A stretch of 64,000 nt of DNA from assembly GCA_040382055.1 (NCBI GenBank), contig JBEIGE010000014.1, positions 1 to 64,000 of the forward strand, read 5' to 3'. The notes below the pieces were generated by a model. That model was given only the letters and a program-made list of their open reading frames with translations. It had not been told where the DNA came from and did no database searches. The position numbers and the translations under genes were made by a program. Shown here in pieces: positions 59,828 to 64,000 of the stretch (position 1 is its first letter; each line of letters opens with the position of its first letter). The DNA is from JBEIGE01 sp040382055. Its GTDB lineage: Bacteria > Pseudomonadota > Gammaproteobacteria > Burkholderiales > Burkholderiaceae_C.

Positions 59828-60570
59828 AAAAACAGTTGATTGTCGGTAACTGGAAGATGAATGGCAGTCTTGCGGCCAACGAGGCGCTGATTCGTGCCAT
59901 TCTTTCAGGGATGACATCTCCTGCTTGTGGCGTGGCAGTGTGTGTGCCGGCCTTGTATATGGCGCAGTGCCAACAACTCTTGCTTGCAAGTGCGATTGAT
60001 CTTGGTGCACAAGATGTATCCAACCGGGAACCCGGCGCTTACACCGGCGAAAATGCCGCTGTGATGCTCAATGAGTTCGGTGTTCGCTACGCAATCGTCG
60101 GACACTCCGAGCGTCGTCTGTACCACCATGAAACTGATGCGCTGGTGGCTGCCAAGGCTCAGGTGGCACTGGCGCACGGCATCACGCCCATCGTGTGTGT
60201 CGGTGAAACCTTGGCTGAACGTGAGGCCGGCAAGACCGAAGAGGTGGTCAAGCGTCAACTGGCTGCAGTGATTCATCTCAATGGGCACTGCATCAGTGAA
60301 ATTGTGGTGGCCTACGAGCCCGTCTGGGCGATCGGCACGGGTAAAACCGCTACTCCGGACCAAGCGCAGTCGGTGCATGCCGTTGTGCGTGCCCAGCTCG
60401 CTGCGGCAACCGGACACCCAGAGCGAATTTCTTTGCTGTATGGCGGCAGTATGAATGCCGGAAATGCAGCTGATCTTTTGTGTCAGCCTGATATTGATGG
60501 TGGTCTGATCGGCGGTGCGGCGTTAAAGGCCCCCGATTTTTTGAAAATTATTGCTGCAGCTCGTCCCTGA
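59824..60570 (+). CDS. tpiA: Triosephosphate isomerase
   Basis: From ATG 59824 the enzyme has 248 residues. '[14 protein letters not shown]' (about 4-17), '[17 protein letters not shown]' (catalytic His, about 92), '[20 protein letters not shown]' (catalytic Glu and loop 6, about 160-179) and '[17 protein letters not shown]' are all intact. It interconverts dihydroxyacetone phosphate and glyceraldehyde-3-phosphate. Start lies in the overlap with the oxidoreductase gene; secG follows after 35 bases. Confidence 0.96.
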   Translation: MKKQLIVGNWKMNGSLAANEALIRAILSGMTSPACGVAVCVPALYMAQCQQLLLASAIDLGAQDVSNREPGAYTGENAAVMLNEFGVRYAIVGHSERRLYHHETDALVAAKAQVALAHGITPIVCVGETLAEREAGKTEEVVKRQLAAVIHLNGHCISEIVVAYEPVWAIGTGKTATPDQAQSVHAVVRAQLAAATGHPERISLLYGGSMNAGNAADLLCQPDIDGGLIGGAALKAPDFLKIIAAARP

Positions 60571-60605
60571 TACAGGGCAGCGCGCACGAATTTAGGAGTA
60601 AGTGA

Positions 60606-61019
60606 ATGAATATCATGTTATCTATTTTGTTGGCCGTCCAAATTTTGTCAGCCTTGGTCATGATCGGCCTGATTCTTGTTCAGCACGGAAAAGGTGCTGA
60701 CATGGGTGCCGCTTTCGGCAGTGGCGGATCGGGCAGCCTGTTTGGTGCAAGCGGCAGCGCGAACTTTCTCTCACGCACCACGGCGGTACTTGCAACGGTA
60801 TTTTTTGTCAGTACGTTGATGCTTGCCTATTTTGGTAATTTGCGTCCTGCCAGTTCCGGCAGCGTACTGGAGAAGGCTGCAGTGACGGCACCCGCAAGCG
60901 AAGTGCCAGCTACGGGCGCAGGACTGATCCCATCAAACTCACCTGCAAACGCAAATGTGACTGCTCCAGCTGGATCTGCACCCGTTGTACCCGGGCCGTC
61001 CCAGATTCCTTCCAAGTAA
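60606..61019 (+). CDS. secG: Preprotein translocase subunit SecG
   Basis: A 137-residue membrane protein. First helix 'LLAVQILSALVMIGLILVQH' (about 6-25), then 'GKGADMGAAFGSGGSGSLFG' (about 26-45), the diagnostic SecG loop, and the second helix 'TAVLATVFFVSTLMLAYFG'. The Ala/Pro/Ser-rich tail is longer than in E. coli, which is usual for betaproteobacteria. SecG assists SecYE by facilitating SecA cycling. It starts after AGGAG (60595-60599), and tRNA-Leu follows. Confidence 0.94.
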   Translation: MNIMLSILLAVQILSALVMIGLILVQHGKGADMGAAFGSGGSGSLFGASGSANFLSRTTAVLATVFFVSTLMLAYFGNLRPASSGSVLEKAAVTAPASEVPATGAGLIPSNSPANANVTAPAGSAPVVPGPSQIPSK

Positions 61020-61137
61020 AACACTTGTCACTGGTTCTGAAAAATGCCCTGTGCTCACTGAGAATCGAGTATTTTTAGGGGTAAACTCTTGTTCACTCCA
61101 GTCTGCGTTTACCAATGCAATTGGATCAAATTTTTAA

Positions 61138-61222
61138 GCCGTCGTGGTGAAATTGGTAGACACGCTATCTTGAGGTGGTAGTGGCGAAAGCTTTGCGAGT
61201 TCGAGTCTCGCCGACGGCACCA
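61138..61222 (+). tRNA. tRNA-Leu (anticodon GAG)
   Basis: An 85-base tRNA. The acceptor arms GCCGTCG (61138-61144) and CGACGGC (61212-61218) are perfectly paired, followed by discriminator A and encoded CCA (61220-61222). The anticodon arm CTATC-TTGAGGT-GGTAG gives anticodon GAG. The long variable arm ('TGGCGAAAGCTTTGC') is characteristic of class II leucine tRNAs, and the T arm 'GCGAGTTCGAGTCTCGC' is intact. It lies between secG and nuoA, a position shared by many betaproteobacteria. Confidence 0.96.
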
Positions 61223-61272
61223 TCCTTCAATCTTTGGGGTAACCCGGAAGTCTGAGCCTTGAACTGTATTTA

Positions 61273-61635
61273 ATGATGAATCTCGATCAGTATTTACCTG
61301 TTCTGCTTTTTGTTCTGGTTGGAATCGCTGTGGGTGTTTTGCCCCAGGTGTTGGGCTATATCCTGGGCCCGAACCGGCCTGATGCTGCAAAAAACTCTCC
61401 CTATGAGTGTGGCTTCGAAGCCTTCGAAGATGCCCGCATGAAGTTTGATGTGCGCTACTACCTGGTGGCCATCCTGTTTATTCTGTTCGACCTTGAAATT
61501 GCATTTTTGTTTCCCTGGGCTGTAGCGCTCAAGGACATCGGTGCAACGGGGTTCTGGGCGGCAATGGCTTTTTTGAGCATTCTGGTCGTGGGCTTTATCT
61601 ACGAGTGGAAAAAAGGTGCTCTCGACTGGGAATGA
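61273..61635 (+). CDS. nuoA: NADH-quinone oxidoreductase subunit A
   Basis: A 120-residue membrane subunit with three helices ('[20 protein letters not shown]' first). '[20 protein letters not shown]' (about 41-60) is the conserved loop that meets the quinone site, and '[20 protein letters not shown]' (about 63-82) the second helix. ATG 61273 or 61276 may start. It opens the complex I operon; nuoB follows after 15 bases. Confidence 0.95.
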   Translation: MMNLDQYLPVLLFVLVGIAVGVLPQVLGYILGPNRPDAAKNSPYECGFEAFEDARMKFDVRYYLVAILFILFDLEIAFLFPWAVALKDIGATGFWAAMAFLSILVVGFIYEWKKGALDWE

Positions 61636-61650
61636 TGCGGGAGACATTGC

Positions 61651-62130
61651 ATGGCCATTGAAGGTGTATTCAAAGAAGGTTTCGCGGTCACCACCTATGA
61701 TTCGGTGGTGAACTGGGCGAAAACCGGCTCGCTATGGCCGATGACGTTCGGCTTGGCCTGCTGCGCAGTGGAAATGATGCATGCAGGAGCCGCCCGTTAC
61801 GACATTGACCGTTTTGGCATGTTGTTCCGTCCCAGCCCGCGCCAGTCTGACTTGATGATTGTTGCGGGTACGCTGTGCAACAAAATGGCACCCGCCCTGC
61901 GCAAGGTCTACGACCAGATGAGTGAGCCGCGTTGGGTGCTCTCCATGGGTTCCTGTGCCAATGGGGGTGGTTATTACCACTACAGCTATTCCGTGGTCCG
62001 TGGATGTGATCGTATCGTGCCGGTGGACGTTTACGTGCCTGGTTGCCCGCCTACGGCAGAAGCGCTGTTGTACGGCATCATTCAGTTGCAGCAAAAAATT
62101 CGCCGTACCAACACCATTGCGCGAGCTTGA
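61651..62130 (+). CDS. nuoB: NADH-quinone oxidoreductase subunit B
   Basis: The 159-residue subunit binds cluster N2. '[20 protein letters not shown]' has the adjacent cysteines (about 37-38). '[20 protein letters not shown]' (about 96-115) and '[20 protein letters not shown]' (about 125-144) supply the other two. It takes electrons at the end of the peripheral arm and passes them to quinone. The sequence is canonical and full length. Confidence 0.97.
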   Translation: MAIEGVFKEGFAVTTYDSVVNWAKTGSLWPMTFGLACCAVEMMHAGAARYDIDRFGMLFRPSPRQSDLMIVAGTLCNKMAPALRKVYDQMSEPRWVLSMGSCANGGGYYHYSYSVVRGCDRIVPVDVYVPGCPPTAEALLYGIIQLQQKIRRTNTIARA

Positions 62131-62139
62131 GGCCAACGA

Positions 62140-62748
62140 ATGTCCGACCACACCATCAATCCTGAAAACCTGAAAAATACCGTGCAGGCAGTCTTGGGTG
62201 ACAAGGTCAAACACGTGGATTTGCAACTTGGCGAGGTCACCGTTGTTGTTGACGCCGCGAATTATGTTGACGCTGCCAGGATTCTCCAGCAGTCCCCTGG
62301 TTGCCAGTTTGAACAACTCGTTGACCTGTGTGGCGTTGATTACTCAAGCTATCAAGACGGTGTTTACGAAGGCCAGAGGTTTTGCGTCACCTCCCACCTT
62401 CTGTCTGTGAGCCTGAATCAGCGCTTGCGCTTGAAGGTGTATGCCGTGGACGATGATTTTCCGGTGGTGGATTCCTTGACCGGTGTCTGGAGTTCGGCCA
62501 ATTGGTTAGAGCGCGAGGCCTTTGATCTGTTCGGCATTATTTTTGAAGGCCATGCTGACCTGCGGCGCATCCTGACCGATTACGGATTCATCGGGCACCC
62601 TTTCCGCAAAGATTTCCCGACCAGTGGTCATGTCGAGATGCGTTATGACCCCGAGCAAAAGCGCGTGATTTACCAGCCCGTCAGCATTGAGCCGCGCGAG
62701 ATTACCCCGCGCATCATCCGTGAAGACAACTACGGGGGCATGCACTGA
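62140..62748 (+). CDS. nuoC: NADH-quinone oxidoreductase subunit C
   Basis: The 202-residue peripheral-arm subunit. '[20 protein letters not shown]' (about 60-79), '[20 protein letters not shown]' (about 126-145, the 30-kDa family signature) and '[19 protein letters not shown]' are all intact. It supports NuoB and NuoD near the quinone site. NuoC and NuoD are separate genes here rather than fused as in E. coli. nuoD starts 23 bases later. Confidence 0.96.
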   Translation: MSDHTINPENLKNTVQAVLGDKVKHVDLQLGEVTVVVDAANYVDAARILQQSPGCQFEQLVDLCGVDYSSYQDGVYEGQRFCVTSHLLSVSLNQRLRLKVYAVDDDFPVVDSLTGVWSSANWLEREAFDLFGIIFEGHADLRRILTDYGFIGHPFRKDFPTSGHVEMRYDPEQKRVIYQPVSIEPREITPRIIREDNYGGMH

Positions 62749-62771
62749 GCGGCTCGCCGCCTGTTTGTTTT

Positions 62772-64000
62772 ATGGCAGAAATCAAAAATTACACGCTGAA
62801 CTTTGGTCCCCAGCACCCGGCTGCGCACGGCGTGCTACGTCTGGTCCTGGAGCTTGACGGCGAAGTTGTGCAGCGGGCCGACCCCCATATCGGGTTGCTC
62901 CATCGCGCTACTGAAAAACTGGCCGAGAGCAAGACCTATATCCAATCCCTTCCGTATATGGACCGTCTGGACTATGTCTCGATGATGTCCAACGAGCATG
63001 CTTACTGTCTGGCCATTGAGAAACTTCTCAAACTCGAGGTGCCCGTTCGTGCCCAGTACATCCGGGTGATGTTTGGCGAGATCACCCGGTTGCTGAATCA
63101 CCTGATGTGGCTTGGTGCGCATGGCTTTGATTGCGGTGCCATGAACATCCTGATTTATTGCTTCAGGGAGCGCGAGTCCTTGTTTGACATGTACGAGGCT
63201 GTCTCGGGTGCCCGCATGCACGCGGCTTATTTCCGTCCCGGTGGTGTTTATCGTGATCTGCCAGACGTGATGCCGCAGTACAAGGCCAACAAAATCCGCA
63301 ATGCACGGGCGATTGGTCAACTCAATGAAAACCGTCAGGGTTCTTTGCTTGATTTCATCGACGACTTTTGTACCCGCTTTCCCGCTTTCGTGGACGAGTA
63401 TGAAACCTTGCTTACGGATAACCGCATCTGGAAGCAGCGCACGGTTGGTATTGGTGTGGTGTCTCCGGAACGTGCGCTGAACATGGGTTTTACCGGTGCC
63501 ATGTTGCGGGGGTCCGGCGTTGCCTGGGACCTGCGGAAAAAGCAGCCTTACGACGTTTACGGCCAGATGGACTTTGACATTCCGGTGGGAAAAACCGGCG
63601 ATTGCTACGACCGCTACCTGGTGCGTGTGGAAGAAATGCGTCAGTCCAATCGCATCATCAAGCAGTGCGTGGATTGGCTGCGCGTCAATCCTGGTCCGGT
63701 TATCACGGATAACCACAAAATTGCGGCACCTTCACGCGAGGGCATGAAGTCGAACATGGAGGATCTGATCCACCATTTCAAGCTGTTCACGGAAGGTTTC
63801 CATGTGCCCGAAGGCGAAGCCTATGCCGCGGTTGAACACCCCAAGGGTGAGTTTGGCATCTACATCGTGAGTGATGGCGCCAACAAGCCCTACCGATTGA
63901 AAATCCGCGCCCCTGGTTTTGCGCACCTCTCCGGGATGGACGAGATCGCCAAAGGGCACATGATTGCGGATGCAGTGGCAATCATTGGAACCATGGACAT
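62772..64000 (+). CDS. nuoD: NADH-quinone oxidoreductase subunit D (3' end outside window)
   Basis: The frame starts at ATG 62772 and is still open at 64000, giving about 409 of the expected ~417 residues. '[20 protein letters not shown]' (about 7-26) is the 49-kDa opening, with the His residues that line the quinone pocket. '[20 protein letters not shown]' (about 38-57), '[20 protein letters not shown]' and '[20 protein letters not shown]' follow. It forms the quinone site with NuoB. The remaining nuo genes are presumably beyond the window. Confidence 0.96.
   Translation, partial: MAEIKNYTLNFGPQHPAAHGVLRLVLELDGEVVQRADPHIGLLHRATEKLAESKTYIQSLPYMDRLDYVSMMSNEHAYCLAIEKLLKLEVPVRAQYIRVMFGEITRLLNHLMWLGAHGFDCGAMNILIYCFRERESLFDMYEAVSGARMHAAYFRPGGVYRDLPDVMPQYKANKIRNARAIGQLNENRQGSLLDFIDDFCTRFPAFVDEYETLLTDNRIWKQRTVGIGVVSPERALNMGFTGAMLRGSGVAWDLRKKQPYDVYGQMDFDIPVGKTGDCYDRYLVRVEEMRQSNRIIKQCVDWLRVNPGPVITDNHKIAAPSREGMKSNMEDLIHHFKLFTEGFHVPEGEAYAAVEHPKGEFGIYIVSDGANKPYRLKIRAPGFAHLSGMDEIAKGHMIADAVAIIGTMD

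Noticed and set aside
1..64000. CRISPR arrays, prophage or conjugative genes
   Set aside because: No regularly spaced direct repeats, and no cas, integrase, capsid or tra-type proteins were recognised.

Overview
The window reads as a chromosomal segment of a betaproteobacterium of the order Burkholderiales, most like the family Comamonadaceae and the genus Rhodoferax. This rests on the Betaproteobacteria-style gene orders (pnp/rpsO, tpiA-secG-tRNA-Leu-nuoABCD, trmJ-cysE beside suhB, rpsU-yqeY), a complete aerobic benzoyl-CoA (box) pathway, a BchC homologue of bacteriochlorophyll synthesis, and generally GC-rich coding DNA. The genus is inference. No rRNA operon, CRISPR array or prophage was seen.

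Layout. (1) 1-4.7 kb: the end of a surface-polysaccharide locus (polymerase/ligase tail, two glycosyltransferases, FkbM methyltransferase, sugar transferase). Its first 2.7 kb is conspicuously AT-rich. (2) 4.8-6.9 kb: a TctC/Bug binding protein divergent from an Ldh-family dehydrogenase. (3) 7.1-15.4 kb: polysaccharide genes resume (WecA/MraY-like transferase, WbpM/CapD-like dehydratase, YdcF), but they are split by a 4.3-kb toxin-antitoxin island. The island holds intact mazEF, DUF433/DUF5615, parD and hipBA. It also holds broken copies of a DUF4258 gene, parE and a second mazF, each of which has lost its middle. A short sequence equal to the 3' end of mazF recurs after each of the first modules. 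(4) 15.4-20.1 kb: a solute-binding protein, then a BigR/SqrR-type persulfide-sensing regulon (MBL persulfide dioxygenase-like enzyme, two YeeE/YedE permeases, SulP transporter).

(5) 20-25 kb: Uup ABC-F ATPase, an isolated bchC and a cardiolipin synthase. (6) 24.6-39 kb: an aromatic-acid catabolic block. A Liv-type ABC transporter (FGMH plus binding protein), an alpha/beta hydrolase, benzoate-CoA ligase and BoxD run leftward; BoxR and BoxC-B-A run rightward. Together they encode probable uptake of an aromatic acid, activation to benzoyl-CoA, epoxidation, ring cleavage and aldehyde oxidation under the benzoyl-CoA-responsive repressor BoxR. TGCA-type repeats lie at the boxC promoter. (7) 39-48.3 kb: housekeeping genes (suhB, trmJ, cysE, mog, darP, pmbA, rpsU, yqeY) with a TnpB-only IS605-type element inserted between suhB and trmJ, a methyltransferase that looks exported, and a ParA-like ATPase of unknown role.

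(8) 48.5-56 kb: a membrane HAMP protein with a c-type haem motif and no recognised output domain, an HI0933 flavoprotein, cobA-ybiB, tsaD, an Hsp20 and an aminotransferase. (9) 56-64 kb: rpsO-pnp, a quinone oxidoreductase, tpiA, secG, tRNA-Leu(GAG) and the start of the complex I operon nuoABCD, which leaves the window inside nuoD.

The observations most worth following are the toxin-antitoxin island with its repeated mazF tails and internally deleted toxins, the orphan bchC, the haem-HAMP protein, the TnpB with a displaced RuvC-II glutamate, and the signal-peptide-bearing methyltransferase.
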